In this document: piece after piece, positions 43,549 through 53,169 of the stretch | How positions within the stretch are numbered: position 1 is the first letter of the stretch | How the letters are laid out: every line of letters starts with the position of its first letter | Assembly: GCF_002706795.1 (NCBI RefSeq) | Contig: NZ_CP017705.1 | Span: 3,757,501-3,821,500 of the forward strand | Direction: 5' to 3' | DNA from: Brevibacillus laterosporus DSM 25 | Lineage (GTDB): Bacteria; Bacillota; Bacilli; Brevibacillales; Brevibacillaceae | Length of the DNA stretch: 64,000 nt | The notes under the pieces: model-generated | What the model was told of the DNA's origin: nothing | Database searches by the model: none | The model's input: the letters and a program-made list of their open reading frames with translations, nothing else | Made by a program: the position numbers and the translations under genes

Positions 43549-43592
43549 AAAACTTGTGAGCTGAAGGAAAAATGACTACAGCCCACAAGTTA
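43549..43592 (-). terminator. Intrinsic terminator of the TPR protein gene
   Basis: On the minus strand AACTTGTGGGCT and AGCTCACAAGTT pair, followed by TTTTGTG. Confidence 0.7.
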
Positions 43593-43606
43593 AATACAGC
43601 ACCGTA

Positions 43607-44296
43607 TCATCCAGCATGAGAAGCCGCTTTTGCCCATTCATTTAGACGCAAATCAAGTTCTTCTTTACGGAGAAACAGCGTTTGAGAATATGCATAATGC
43701 CTGATTTTTTCAATATGTTCTACTGCAAGAGTATAATGGCCTTCTGCCGCTTCCATTTCTGCTAAACAAAAATAAAGCAGGACAGGGCGAATTCGTCTTC
43801 GCTGTAACAACGATAATGCGTGCTTAGCAGCCGGAAGGTCTCCCATTCGAACTTGACAGCAAATAATGATGCCCAGAGCACTATGCATATGTGGGTCCCT
43901 TTTATATAGATGTATGCCAATTTGCAGTGCATCACGATATCGTCCCCGATAATAGCAGGCAACGGCCAAATTGTAAAAGAGATGTTGTAAGAGAGCACGA
44001 TGAAACAGTGTGGGAGATTCTTTGCACAGTATAATGGCTTGCGTAACATATGATTCAGCAGCATCGTACTTTCCTTGTAGTAACTGTTGACTCGATTTGT
44101 CGAGTAGTGCTACTGAGCGCGTTTTGTTTTTTAGGTAAGAAGACTCCAGGATTATTTGCATACGCTCAGGGTTCCGCTTGCATAACAGCGTTCTGTAATG
44201 GTAGCGAAAAGGCCACTGCAAGCGGAGTAAGCCAATGAGTAAAACTACTGCCAATCCGGTCAGTGTAGCAGGCAAAGTCATTTGAAAATAATGCAT
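43607..44296 (-). CDS. Membrane-anchored TPR-like protein
   Basis: 229 residues from the ATG at 44296 (GAAGAGGAG upstream); an ATG at 44344 has no site. One N-terminal membrane segment (about 7-27), then helical repeats of tetratricopeptide type, e.g. LFYNLAVACYYRGRYRDALQ in pieces (AVACYYRGRYRDAL) and RMGDLPAAKHALSLL. Probably a scaffold; function unknown. Confidence 0.7.
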   Translation of the reverse strand: MHYFQMTLPATLTGLAVVLLIGLLRLQWPFRYHYRTLLCKRNPERMQIILESSYLKNKTRSVALLDKSSQQLLQGKYDAAESYVTQAIILCKESPTLFHRALLQHLFYNLAVACYYRGRYRDALQIGIHLYKRDPHMHSALGIIICCQVRMGDLPAAKHALSLLQRRRIRPVLLYFCLAEMEAAEGHYTLAVEHIEKIRHYAYSQTLFLRKEELDLRLNEWAKAASHAG

Positions 44297-44505
44297 GTGG
44301 GCCCTACTCCTCTTCCATTTTTTCCGTTCAAAAAGTATCTTCATGATATCACAGCGAGGATGACTGGTATAGGGAGAGGTTGTATCTCAGTTGGCTGAGA
44401 AAAAACGCACAATCGGAAGGGTCGCACCTATTTTTTTGCTATGCTATAATTATGATCGTTGTGTAGAGTATTTATTCTTTTTTGAAAAGAGAGGCGACTT
44501 CCATC

Positions 44506-46032
44506 ATGGATAAGTTCAAAGATAGCATGTTGCAGTTGATCGTGGAGACCTCCACTAATCTGCCGCCAGACGTTCGGCATGCCATTAACGCTGCGAAAAA
44601 AAGAGAGGATGCTGGCACGCGTGCTGCTTTATCGCTCACTACCATTGCTCAAAACATTAAGATGGCTGAAGAAAATGTTTCACCAATCTGTCAGGATACA
44701 GGAATGCCTACATTTGAAATTAAGACACCGGTAGGGGTTAACCAGATCGTGATGAAGAAAGCAATTCTGGAAGCGATTGCAGAAGCGACGAGAACTGGTA
44801 AATTACGTACTAACTCTGTAGACTCGTTAACGGGTGCCAACTCTGGAGATAATATTGGACCAGGTACACCTGTTCTTCATTTTGAACAATGGGAAGAAGA
44901 TTATGCCGAAGTGAAGCTAATTCTTAAAGGTGGCGGCTGTGAAAATAAAAACGTACAATACTCTCTCCCCTGTGAGCTTCCCCATCTAGGAAAAGCTGGT
45001 CGTGACTTGGATGGAATCCGTAAGTGTATCTTGCATGCTGTCTATCAGGCGCAGGGTCAAGGCTGTAGCGCTGGTTTTATCGGAGTAGGCATTGGCGGAG
45101 ACCGTACGAGTGGCTACTCACTGGCTAAGCATCAATTGTTCCGTAGCGCAGATGATTCTAATCCAATCCCCGAGTTAGCTGAATTGGAAGATTATATTAT
45201 GCAAACAGCGAATGAACTGGGAATTGGAACCATGGGATTCGGGGGTAATACCACCTTGCTTGGCTGTAAAATTGGTGTAGAAAATCGCTTGCCAGCTAGC
45301 TTTTTCGTCTCAGTAGCTTATAATTGCTGGGCATTCCGACGTCAAGGGGTGCATATTAACCCAGAAACAGGAGAAATCATTCGTTATTTATATACAGAAG
45401 AAAATCATGTGGATATGGACATGTCCTCAAGCGAGGAACAAGCTGAACGCCGTGAGGTTGTATTAGAGGCACCTATAACGGAAGAACAGATTCGCAGTCT
45501 TAAAGTGGGTGATGTGGTCATTATTAATGGTATGATGCACACCGGACGCGATGCCTTGCATAAATACTTGATGGATCACGATTGCCCAATCGACCTAAAC
45601 GGTGGCATTATCTATCACTGTGGTCCTGTTATGCTAAAAGATGAAGAAGGTAACTATCATGTAAAAGCTGCAGGTCCTACTACTAGTATTCGTGAGGAGC
45701 CGTATCAAGGTGACATCATGAAAAAATTTGGGATCCGAGCAGTTATGGGAAAAGGTGGCATGGGTCCAAAAACCTTGAAAGCCTTGCAAGAGCATGGAGG
45801 GGTTTACTTAAATGCTATTGGTGGAGCTGCACAGTACTACGCGGATTGTATTGAGCAGGTAGAAGGTGTAGATTTCATGGAATTTGGTATCCCAGAAGCA
45901 ATGTGGCATTTACGTGTGAAAGGCTTTGCAGCAATAGTCACAATGGATTCACACGGAAACAGCTTGCATGCTGAGGTAGATAGGGATTCTGCTGAGAAGC
46001 TCGCTATGTTTGCAGATCCCGTTTTTAAATAA
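44506..46032 (+). CDS. fumA: Class I fumarate hydratase
   Basis: 508 residues, iron-sulfur fumarase with fused alpha and beta parts. The cluster cysteines appear in SPICQDTGMP, GGGCENKN and LLGCKIG. Also visible are GIGGDRTSGYSLAKHQL, GPTTSIREEPYQ and VMGKGGMGPKT. It converts fumarate to malate in the citric acid cycle. I use the ATG at 44506; a TTG at 44482 would add 8 residues. A terminator follows. Confidence 0.93.
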   Translation: MDKFKDSMLQLIVETSTNLPPDVRHAINAAKKREDAGTRAALSLTTIAQNIKMAEENVSPICQDTGMPTFEIKTPVGVNQIVMKKAILEAIAEATRTGKLRTNSVDSLTGANSGDNIGPGTPVLHFEQWEEDYAEVKLILKGGGCENKNVQYSLPCELPHLGKAGRDLDGIRKCILHAVYQAQGQGCSAGFIGVGIGGDRTSGYSLAKHQLFRSADDSNPIPELAELEDYIMQTANELGIGTMGFGGNTTLLGCKIGVENRLPASFFVSVAYNCWAFRRQGVHINPETGEIIRYLYTEENHVDMDMSSSEEQAERREVVLEAPITEEQIRSLKVGDVVIINGMMHTGRDALHKYLMDHDCPIDLNGGIIYHCGPVMLKDEEGNYHVKAAGPTTSIREEPYQGDIMKKFGIRAVMGKGGMGPKTLKALQEHGGVYLNAIGGAAQYYADCIEQVEGVDFMEFGIPEAMWHLRVKGFAAIVTMDSHGNSLHAEVDRDSAEKLAMFADPVFK

Positions 46033-46086
46033 GAAGAAAAAGAGCAAGTAAAACAAACATACGTAGAATCTAAAAGCATGGAAAAG

Positions 46087-46131
46087 AAAAAGGCCTTGCA
46101 GCGCTAATCGTAGCGGATGCAAGGCCTTTTT
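46087..46131 (+). terminator. Intrinsic terminator after fumarase
   Basis: AAAAGGCCTTGCA and TGCAAGGCCTTTT form a 13-base stem. Confidence 0.85.
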
Positions 46132-46133
46132 GT

Positions 46134-46401
46134 GCATCGATCTATGAGGACAAGTACGGTAGGTCAGCCATTAGTGGCTTCAGAAGAAAAGGAGAGGATG
46201 CCCGTTCTGAGAGAGGTACAGAAGAGAATGAGGGTTGCGATACAAATGATGAAGTAAGGGAGGGCTTTTACCTGCCAATACTTGTCAGGTTATAGATCGA
46301 TGCCTACCTTTTGGAAAATAGGTGTTCGTTTATCTCCTCTCAACCAAAACGGGCATAGGTTACTAACATAGAAGATCACTTTCTATAGGGGGCTGATACG
46401 A
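46134..46401. other. Intergenic region ahead of the LysM gene
   Basis: No gene, riboswitch or repeat recognised; probably holds the promoter of the LysM gene. Confidence 0.4.
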
Positions 46402-46686
46402 ATGAATTATATTGTTCAACGTGGCGATACACTATATTCTATTGCTCAACGCTTTGGGGTGCCTATCGACGTAATTATTCGTGTGAATCGGTTATATCCA
46501 CCATATGAGCTGTACGTCGGTCAATCTCTGTTCATTCCTGATCAGGGGCTACCTAATCCATCACCCAACGATGCAGACGAAGAACGTAGAATCGCACGAT
46601 TAGAGCGTGAAGTGAGGAGGCTAAATGAAAGATACAGAGATTTAAATCGTCGCGTTAGAGCTTTAGAACAACGTCGTCGTACTTAA
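46402..46686 (+). CDS. LysM-domain small protein
   Basis: 94 residues: one LysM domain at 1-46 (YIVQRGDTLYSIAQRFGVP ... GQSLFIP) followed by an Arg/Glu-rich coiled coil (62-92). There is no signal peptide, as in spore proteins such as SafA that bind cortex or coat from the mother cell. A role in spore peptidoglycan binding is likely but inferred. GGGGGCTGA precedes the ATG. Confidence 0.8.
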   Translation: MNYIVQRGDTLYSIAQRFGVPIDVIIRVNRLYPPYELYVGQSLFIPDQGLPNPSPNDADEERRIARLEREVRRLNERYRDLNRRVRALEQRRRT

Positions 46687-46800
46687 TTTACTAGTATGCT
46701 ATGCATGGAAGGGGGGAGCTGCATCCGCTCCTCTTTCTTTTTTGACAAAATTCCACTACTATAATGGTGATAAATATGCGGGCCATAGGAGGAATACGGG

Positions 46801-47598
46801 ATGAGTAACAAGTGGAGAATTGCTCTAATCCAAATGGATGTGGTGCTGGGAAATCCAAAGGCAAACAGACAAAAGATAAAGAAAATGACCGAAAATTTAC
46901 ACGAATCAGGCGAACCGATTGATGTTATACTGTTGCCCGAATTGTGGGATACTGCTTATGATTTGGAACGCTTAGATGATATTGCAGATGAACAAGGTGA
47001 GAATGCCCAGGTTTTTTTAAAGGATCTAGCTCGCTCACTACATAGCCATGTATACGGTGGTTCTATTGCCGAACGTAAGGAGAATGGTGTTTACAATACT
47101 TCCTATGTATTTGATAAGCAGGGGAACTTAATCGGCTCATATTCCAAAGCCCATTTATTTAAGCTAATGAATGAACACCAGTTCCTTCAATCGGGTGATC
47201 AATTGGGCTTGTACCAAATGGACGATCAGCAGGTGGGAGCGGTTATTTGCTATGATATTCGTTTTCCAGAATGGATTCGTCTGCATGCAGTAAAGGGAGC
47301 TAAGGTCTTGTTCGTATGTGCTCAGTGGCCAAACCCTCGATTGGCTCATTGGCGCGCTCTATTAATTGCGCGAGCGATCGAAAATCAAATGTATGTAGTT
47401 GCTTGCAATCGGGTAGGAACTGATTCTGCGAGTAGCTTCTTCGGCCATTCCATGGTAATTGATCCATGGGGAGAAGTGATTGCTGAAGCTGGTGAAGAAG
47501 AAATGATTCTAACTGCTGAGATCGATTTGGATATTGTCGATCAGGTTCGTTCTAAGATTCCTGTGTTTGCCGATCGTCGTCCTAATATTTACAGCTAA
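46801..47598 (+). CDS. Carbon-nitrogen hydrolase (omega-amidase/MtnU-like)
   Basis: 265 residues, nitrilase superfamily. Catalytic triad: Glu in LLPELWD, Lys in YSKAHLF, Cys in VICYDIRFPE. It is similar to omega-amidases such as YkrU/MtnU, which deaminate alpha-keto acid amides in methionine salvage, but no mtn gene is adjacent. ATAGGAGG precedes the ATG. Confidence 0.88.
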   Translation: MSNKWRIALIQMDVVLGNPKANRQKIKKMTENLHESGEPIDVILLPELWDTAYDLERLDDIADEQGENAQVFLKDLARSLHSHVYGGSIAERKENGVYNTSYVFDKQGNLIGSYSKAHLFKLMNEHQFLQSGDQLGLYQMDDQQVGAVICYDIRFPEWIRLHAVKGAKVLFVCAQWPNPRLAHWRALLIARAIENQMYVVACNRVGTDSASSFFGHSMVIDPWGEVIAEAGEEEMILTAEIDLDIVDQVRSKIPVFADRRPNIYS

Positions 47599-47713
47599 GA
47601 AGATAAAGTTGATTGTAGCATAGAGAAAATGGGCCGCATCTATGCTTCTGCCTACAGCGTTTATCCCTTTTTTACATAGCCTATTAGTAAGGAATGTGAG
47701 GAGGTGGAGAACA

Positions 47714-47911
47714 ATGGCTGGTCTATTTAATAGCAAAGGGATGATGCACCATTTCTCAGGGATTCGTACAAAAGTTGTTCAAATCCGAGAGTTAGTGGAG
47801 ACGGTTGACACCGTATTTACTTCATTCGACCGAATGGGTGAACTAGGAAAATCGGTTAACCCTTTTAAGCCTAAAAAAAGAAGGGAAAACATTCCGCACG
47901 ATATGGAATAA
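47714..47911 (+). CDS. Small basic protein of unknown function
   Basis: 65 residues from the ATG at 47714 with GAGGAGGTGG upstream; longer in-frame starts lack a site. Starts MAGLFNSKGMMHHFSGIR, basic at the end (FKPKKRR). Not recognised. It has its own terminator. Confidence 0.65.
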   Translation: MAGLFNSKGMMHHFSGIRTKVVQIRELVETVDTVFTSFDRMGELGKSVNPFKPKKRRENIPHDME

Positions 47912-47925
47912 TATGGAGAATTAAA

Positions 47926-47961
47926 GTTGAAAGGTTGCCCTTTTTTAGGCAACCTTTCAAC
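47926..47961. terminator. Intrinsic terminator
   Basis: GTTGAAAGGTTGCC and GGCAACCTTTCAAC form a perfect 14-base stem; the loop holds the T-run. Confidence 0.75.
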
Positions 47962-48050
47962 GTGTAGCAGGACGATTTTTGCAGGATGATTTTATTTACT
48001 GTTCGAAGGAAGATACTTTTTAAAGTTTACATGTGCTATTCAAGACGAGT

Positions 48051-49166
48051 TTATATAAGTGCCTTCCGCTTTTTGAAATCAGTGTCCAAGTAATAGCTAT
48101 GATATACGAGAAGATTTGGACCAGCACATTCGGCATTTGGACAAAAACAATTAATGGATTGATTTAGCGAATGACTTTGCCAACGAGCAAACATACTCTC
48201 TAGGGTATCTGTATGAATATTTCCTAGAATGCCTACATCCCCAAAGTCAGTTACAGTTACATCTCCGGTAAATATGTTGATATTTAAACGACAGCGCCCA
48301 TCAGGGTCGTTGCGTACAGTAACATTCTTAGATTGACGCAGACGCAGAATAAGCTCTTGATCATCAGGGTCTTGACTGCATGCAAAAAACGGCAGGGTAC
48401 CGAACAGCATCCACATCTCTTCATCGCGTACGTCTAAAAGGGTGTGAATAGATTCACGTAGCTGAGGCAAGGTCAGCACAGGTAGATTTTTAGCAAAATC
48501 GCTTTGGTACATAGGATGTACCTCGTGGCGAACACAACCCATTTCTTTAATTAATTGGTGAATCTTCGGGAGCTTTTGCCACGTCCGAGTATTCAGCATG
48601 CTTTCGGCAGAGACGATTACGCCTGCATTTGCTAATTTTTTTGCATTGTCCATTGTTAATTGGTACAGTTTCTCTGCTTGGGTGAGTGAAACCTTTTGCG
48701 GACTATTTACGTATACCACTTCATGAAAATCTTCAGGCTGACTATAGTTCCACGACATATGCATCACATCAATGTATGGCAAAACAGCTTCGTAACGGGA
48801 AAATGGCAGAGATAAATTGGAGTTGATCTGTGTGCGTAAACCCCGTTCAGTAGCATACTGCAAAATAGGCGCAATTACGTTATTTACTGTTCGCTGACTG
48901 TACATTGGTTCTCCACCCGTAATGCTAAGGGTTAACAAATCCTTGGCTTCATCTAGACGCTGTAGGATAAGTTCTATTGGCAAGTGTGGATCATCTTTTA
49001 TCCGTAATGTTTCACCAACAGCGCAATGTTCACAGCGCAGGTTGCATAGATTGGTCACAGTAAACTCAATACTGGTCAATTTGTAGGCAGGTGGTGTAGC
49101 ATTATATAAAGGCTCCCATGGGTCCTTTTGAGGTGTAATGGGTGTAGTTGGAACAAAGCGTTTCAA
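48051..49166 (-). CDS. yfkAB: Radical SAM/CxCxxxxC protein YfkAB
   Basis: 371 residues from a TTG (AAGGAGG eight bases upstream). The radical SAM cluster motif is CNLRCEHC (C-x3-C-x2-C), with SITGGEPMYS as the glycine motif; the C-terminus carries the family's CFCPNAEC (CxCxxxxC). Substrate unknown. Present as a single gene in many Bacillus relatives, so probably not tied to the distant peptide operon. Confidence 0.88.
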   Translation of the reverse strand: MKRFVPTTPITPQKDPWEPLYNATPPAYKLTSIEFTVTNLCNLRCEHCAVGETLRIKDDPHLPIELILQRLDEAKDLLTLSITGGEPMYSQRTVNNVIAPILQYATERGLRTQINSNLSLPFSRYEAVLPYIDVMHMSWNYSQPEDFHEVVYVNSPQKVSLTQAEKLYQLTMDNAKKLANAGVIVSAESMLNTRTWQKLPKIHQLIKEMGCVRHEVHPMYQSDFAKNLPVLTLPQLRESIHTLLDVRDEEMWMLFGTLPFFACSQDPDDQELILRLRQSKNVTVRNDPDGRCRLNINIFTGDVTVTDFGDVGILGNIHTDTLESMFARWQSHSLNQSINCFCPNAECAGPNLLVYHSYYLDTDFKKRKALI

Positions 49167-49277
49167 TGGTGAAACCTCCTTAATAGAAACATAACGTTGC
49201 CTCAGTAGTTTTATAATGAGGCTATATGAACAAACACCATTATAACCATAAATGGAGAGGGTGAGAATACCAACACC

Positions 49278-49943
49278 ATGATTGCAGGCATTTCATTTGG
49301 CAATGGAGTCTTTTATCACAACAAAAATGTCATTGCATGTGCTGAGGTAAAGAACGGTGTCATCCATACATGGGCCGAGAAAATGGGGATAGGAACGCTA
49401 TGTAAAATGTGGTGGCGTATTGTTAGCTCTCTGCCTTGGTACTATCATATCCTACATTTGTTGTTGATTTTGTATGTTTATTTCCCGGTTTTTGGAGAAG
49501 TTGATCCATTGTGGTTGGTGGTTTATGGAGCGGGCTTCCACTTTATTTTTCCAAAACGATTAAAACAGTTTCACGGAGCTGAGCATAAAGTATTTAGTTA
49601 TTATGGGGAAATTAAGCCTGAGAATTGGGAGAATATACAGCAGGCTTCTATTATCAATCGAGGCTGTTCTACGAATATGGTTACTTTTTTCTTTGTCTTT
49701 TTTCTCCCAACAATTTGTTTTTTTTCACTGTGGATAGCTGTTCTGATAGGATTTGCTGGAATAGGAGTATGTAATCTATTGTCCAAATATACACCAAGGC
49801 TAATGGAACCATTGTATCGTGTATCTGGTTGCTTGCAGTATTATGTTACAACAAAGGAACCGGAGCGACTACATATGGATACGGCCATTCGGTCTTATGC
49901 TTTGTTTATTTACTTTCGGAGTATGGAGGAGGAGAGGGATTAG
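49278..49943 (+). CDS. DUF1385 (YqhQ-like) membrane protein
   Basis: 221 residues. It has the family motif FHGAEHKVFSYY and several membrane segments (about 53-75, 80-92, 130-160). YqhQ proteins are usually about 300 residues, so this one is shorter. The function is unknown; the HGAEHK motif suggests metal binding. The ribosome binding site (GGAGAGGGTGAG) is unusually far from the ATG, so the start is uncertain. Confidence 0.78.
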   Translation: MIAGISFGNGVFYHNKNVIACAEVKNGVIHTWAEKMGIGTLCKMWWRIVSSLPWYYHILHLLLILYVYFPVFGEVDPLWLVVYGAGFHFIFPKRLKQFHGAEHKVFSYYGEIKPENWENIQQASIINRGCSTNMVTFFFVFFLPTICFFSLWIAVLIGFAGIGVCNLLSKYTPRLMEPLYRVSGCLQYYVTTKEPERLHMDTAIRSYALFIYFRSMEEERD

Positions 49944-50088
49944 GTTATAGGTCTTTAGTTGGTATCTGTCCTATGAATAAAGTTCGATGGATTCCCATTT
50001 TTTTGTCTGGTACTATTTCTTTCATACACATTACTTGTGAAAGGAATATGAAAGATCGAGATAAAAGAAAGAGAGTGGGAACAGACAT

Positions 50089-51243
50089 ATGAAGTTTAGT
50101 AAAGGCATCGTAGCAGGTATAACAACAATGTTTGTATTGATTGCGGCTTTTTGTATGCCTCTTCAGACACAAGCGGCGAATCCAAATACCTCTAGTATTG
50201 TACAAGCGAGTACCTTCACTGATATAGATGAACATTGGGCGAGATCTTACATTCAATTTCTTGCAGAGCGTGGCATCGTAAAAGGAAAATATATCCCATT
50301 TCGTCCCAATGCTCCGATTTCTCGAGGAGAGGCAATTGCTTTATTGAATCGGGTGACTCAGTATTCCTATGGAGTCGTAGCCTCTCCTTCTGAAGCAGCT
50401 AAAGTAGATAAACGATACCCGCTTGTTCAAGAAATCAAGCAAGCGGTAGGCACTATGAATGCTATGTTGTATGCGGATCAGAAGGCATATACGCGTTTTA
50501 ATCCAGGGGATAATGCGTTATATTTACTTCACCTTAGCGCTGTTAAAAAACCGTTGAAAATCGGGAGAATCTTGGAAAGTGATTGGTGGCTATCTTCCGA
50601 ACATTTACAAGCACCGTTAAATCGAGAAGAAGCTAGTATGCTGCTATTTCATACGATTCTGCCGAATATTCGATATGATTTACATATTGAGCCGGCTAAA
50701 CTTCAGGAAGGTTTGAACGGCTATTATCAGGCGACGGTTTCGAATGCCTATCAGGATACGCAATCGTTGTATGCTACCGGAATTAAAGGGTATAAATTGC
50801 TGGAAGATCATTCAGGTCTTTTTCAACCAACCCAGACCATGACGAGGGCCCAATTCGCTGTCATTTTACAGCGTTTACTGATTGCAAATGAACAGCAAAA
50901 ACAAAAACAATGGAGCGGCCCTGTTCAAGAGAAAACACGCATTAGCAATCTGATGCTAACAGCGGCCACCTATGCTTATCTAAGTAAGAACGAGCAATTG
51001 ATGACTTCCTACTTCAGTAAAGATGCATTACATACGATAGAAAAGCTACGACCGCTACCTTTGCATGATATCATGGGTAGCTATCAAGTCATTGACAGTA
51101 ATGACAACACAATAAAGGCGCAGGGAGCTTATTTTTCAAGTATGACGGGTAACTATAAAGTGGAGTATGAGATGATTAAAAGCGAGCAGAGTAGTAATCC
51201 GTATGGCTGGGTTATTACTAAAATTACTCATATCCAAAAATAA
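50089..51243 (+). CDS. Secreted SLH-domain protein
   Basis: 384 residues with a signal peptide (1-29, cleavage after QTQAA) and an S-layer homology domain at about 40-92 (FTDIDEHWARSYIQFLAERG ... ISRGEAIALLNRV). A second SLH-like unit lies at about 220-265 (GLFQPTQTMTRAQFAVILQR). The C-terminal 100 residues resemble a small extracellular domain. SLH domains bind secondary cell wall polymer, so the protein likely sits on the cell surface. A terminator follows. Confidence 0.86.
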   Translation: MKFSKGIVAGITTMFVLIAAFCMPLQTQAANPNTSSIVQASTFTDIDEHWARSYIQFLAERGIVKGKYIPFRPNAPISRGEAIALLNRVTQYSYGVVASPSEAAKVDKRYPLVQEIKQAVGTMNAMLYADQKAYTRFNPGDNALYLLHLSAVKKPLKIGRILESDWWLSSEHLQAPLNREEASMLLFHTILPNIRYDLHIEPAKLQEGLNGYYQATVSNAYQDTQSLYATGIKGYKLLEDHSGLFQPTQTMTRAQFAVILQRLLIANEQQKQKQWSGPVQEKTRISNLMLTAATYAYLSKNEQLMTSYFSKDALHTIEKLRPLPLHDIMGSYQVIDSNDNTIKAQGAYFSSMTGNYKVEYEMIKSEQSSNPYGWVITKITHIQK

Positions 51244-51286
51244 GAAACGATCGTGACCCTTTGAAGTGAGGGTACGATCGTTTTTT
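51244..51286 (+). terminator. Intrinsic terminator
   Basis: AAACGATCGT and ACGATCGTTT stem followed by TTT. Confidence 0.75.
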
Positions 51287-51293
51287 ATTCGGT

Positions 51294-51824
51294 TTACCTT
51301 GAAAGTGGATTCTCCTCCAGCTTTCGATACATTTTACCTTTTTCCACATAAGATTGACGAACACGGCGTAAATCCTTAAAATCGTCTTCGTTTAATTCGC
51401 GCTTTACCTTCGCAGGAGAGCCTACGACTAGTGTACGAGGTGGTACTTTCATACCAGGTGGCACCAAAGCACCGGCAGCAACCATAGCCTCTTCACCGAT
51501 TTCAGCTCCATCTAGCACGATAGAACCCATACCAATCAGAGCGCCTTGACGTACGGTACAACTATGTAATACGGCGTTATGGCCAATCGTTACATCGTCC
51601 TCAATTATGAGGGCACAAAGTGGACTTTGGTGAAGCGTACTATTATCTTGAACACTGACTCGCTTACCAATGATAGTAGGAGAGACATCGCCTCGTATGA
51701 CCGAATTGTACCAGATCGATGTCTCCTCACCGATCTTAACGTCTCCTGTGACGACAGCACCTTTAGCAATAAACACGCTAGGATGAATCTGTGGCTCTTT
51801 GCCTTCAAAAGGAAGTAATAGCAT
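51294..51824 (-). CDS. Gamma-class carbonic anhydrase-like hexapeptide protein (YtoA-like)
   Basis: 176 residues, left-handed beta-helix of hexapeptide repeats (GDVKIGEETSIWYNSVIRGD, IGHNAVLHSC). Metal-ligand His residues appear at STLHQSP, IGHNAV and VLHSC. Related proteins include YtoA and PaaY; carbonic anhydrase activity varies within the group. GGAGGCTTATTTTCC precedes the ATG. Confidence 0.86.
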   Translation of the reverse strand: MLLLPFEGKEPQIHPSVFIAKGAVVTGDVKIGEETSIWYNSVIRGDVSPTIIGKRVSVQDNSTLHQSPLCALIIEDDVTIGHNAVLHSCTVRQGALIGMGSIVLDGAEIGEEAMVAAGALVPPGMKVPPRTLVVGSPAKVKRELNEDDFKDLRRVRQSYVEKGKMYRKLEENPLSR

Positions 51825-51962
51825 GGAAAATAAGCCTCCTGTTCGATGATGAGTATTTCATTCGTGGGTACTATGTAGAGTTGCAATACTCTTTCCACAA
51901 TTCTAACACACAACCATCTAACAAGCTTTACTTAGGCGATTCTAAGCTTGGATCGCTTTGTC

Positions 51963-52538
51963 TTATTCGTTATTATATTGCTCGTCAAACTTTTCTTTTG
52001 TTAGAGCATAGAATAGATGATCTTCCCAGTTACCGTTGATTTTGAGATAATTGGCACCGAATCCTTCTTTGACGAAACCTACCTTTTCTAAAACGCGTTG
52101 GGATGCTCTATTATGTGGCATGATATTGGCTTGTATACGATGCAAAAGTAGTCTGTCGAACGAAAATGAAATAATGAGATGGAGAGCTTCGGTCATATAA
52201 CCTTGGCTTTGACAAGAATGATCTATATCATAACCGATAAAAGCATTTTGAAAAGGGCCACGAAATACTTGTGATAGTGTTACTTTACCAACAAGTCGTT
52301 CGCTAGTTTGTTCAAAGATTCCGAAAGAATATCGTTGATCCCCTTTAACCTCCTCCCATTGAGTAGTTTGATTTATGGCATTTTCGAGTGTGAAATAATT
52401 CTCATCACGCAAAGGTGAATATGGAGCATGAAATTGTTGATTCGTAAGTAAATAAGCTAGAAAAGATTCTGCATGTGCAGGTGTTAGTAATTGTAAAAAA
52501 ATAAGTTTACCTTTTATTCGCAGGTTAAATAAATTCAT
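51963..52538 (-). CDS. GNAT N-acetyltransferase (RimJ/RimL type)
   Basis: 191 residues from the ATG at 52538, seven bases after AGGAGG; a TTG two codons upstream is too close. It has SCQSQGYMTEALHLII for acetyl-CoA binding and ANIMPHNRASQRVLEKVGF, typical of the ribosomal-protein acetyltransferase-like group. Target unknown. Confidence 0.87.
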   Translation of the reverse strand: MNLFNLRIKGKLIFLQLLTPAHAESFLAYLLTNQQFHAPYSPLRDENYFTLENAINQTTQWEEVKGDQRYSFGIFEQTSERLVGKVTLSQVFRGPFQNAFIGYDIDHSCQSQGYMTEALHLIISFSFDRLLLHRIQANIMPHNRASQRVLEKVGFVKEGFGANYLKINGNWEDHLFYALTKEKFDEQYNNE

Positions 52539-52650
52539 TTCCAATCCTCCTAAAGAGTAAGAAAAAAGTGATATTTTACATCTTTTAGTAACCTTTCCAG
52601 AATGTCAAGGTTGAATTGTACCCCTATATATGATAGATTAATCCTTAGTA

Positions 52651-53060
52651 AAGGCAAGGATTGTGGGTAGTCGCTGTTGTCACCAGCTTGTCTGGGAGAC
52701 GATAGAGGAAAGTCCAGGCTCGCCCGGGCTGAGATGCCCGGAGTGTTCGTACCTAGTGCAAACTAGGGCAGTGAGGGTTGCCTCACTGACGGCGCAGAAA
52801 GGGTTCTCCCTGAGACCCAAGTACGCTGAAAGTGCCACAGAAACGTAGCTTCTCTGGCGACAGAGAAGATGGAACGCGGTAAACCCTGCGAGCGAGAAAC
52901 CCAAATTAGGTAGGGGAACCGTCTGGACGGAATTGAACGAAAAGGACGGATGGCAAAAGGAATTTTGCCATAGATAGATGACTACAACTCTTCGTGCGAG
53001 GGGAAGGTCCGTTTGCAGCACGAGAGATACAGAACCTGGCTTATAGCATTCCTTGCTTAT
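52651..53060 (+). ncRNA. rnpB: RNase P RNA (B-type)
   Basis: Contains the conserved GAGGAAAGTCC (near 52706), GAGATGCCCG and the 3' universal ACAGAACC segment (near 53029). The ends GCAAGGA and TCCTTGC can pair as helix P1, which sets the limits to within several bases. It lacks protein-coding sense and matches the B-type architecture of Bacillota. Confidence 0.93.
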
Positions 53061-53133
53061 TCAATATTTTTTCAGTATAAATGTAAATGCAACAATAAGG
53101 CAACAAACAAATATGATAGTTTACAACAAGAAA

Positions 53134-53162
53134 AAACCGGTGCATCGGAGCGCCGGTTTTTT
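53134..53162. terminator. Intrinsic terminator between rnpB and asparagine synthetase
   Basis: AAAACCGG-TGC and GCGCCGGTTTT stem with T-run after it; it serves rnpB on the plus strand and can serve the convergent gene. Confidence 0.75.
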
Positions 53163-53169
53163 TGTTTTC

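Larger units (their letters stand above)
43260..43606. other. Intergenic region between convergent genes
   Basis: Contains a plus-strand terminator at 43356-43381 and a minus-strand one at 43549-43592. Between them nothing further was recognised. Confidence 0.5.

Noticed and set aside
48051-49166. YfkAB radical SAM protein as the maturase of the 20-residue peptides
   Set aside because: It belongs to a widely conserved single-gene family, lies 6 kb away on a separate transcript, and lacks a visible link to the peptides.
52663-53021. Open frames on both strands in 52.66-53.02 kb
   Set aside because: They lie inside the RNase P RNA gene.
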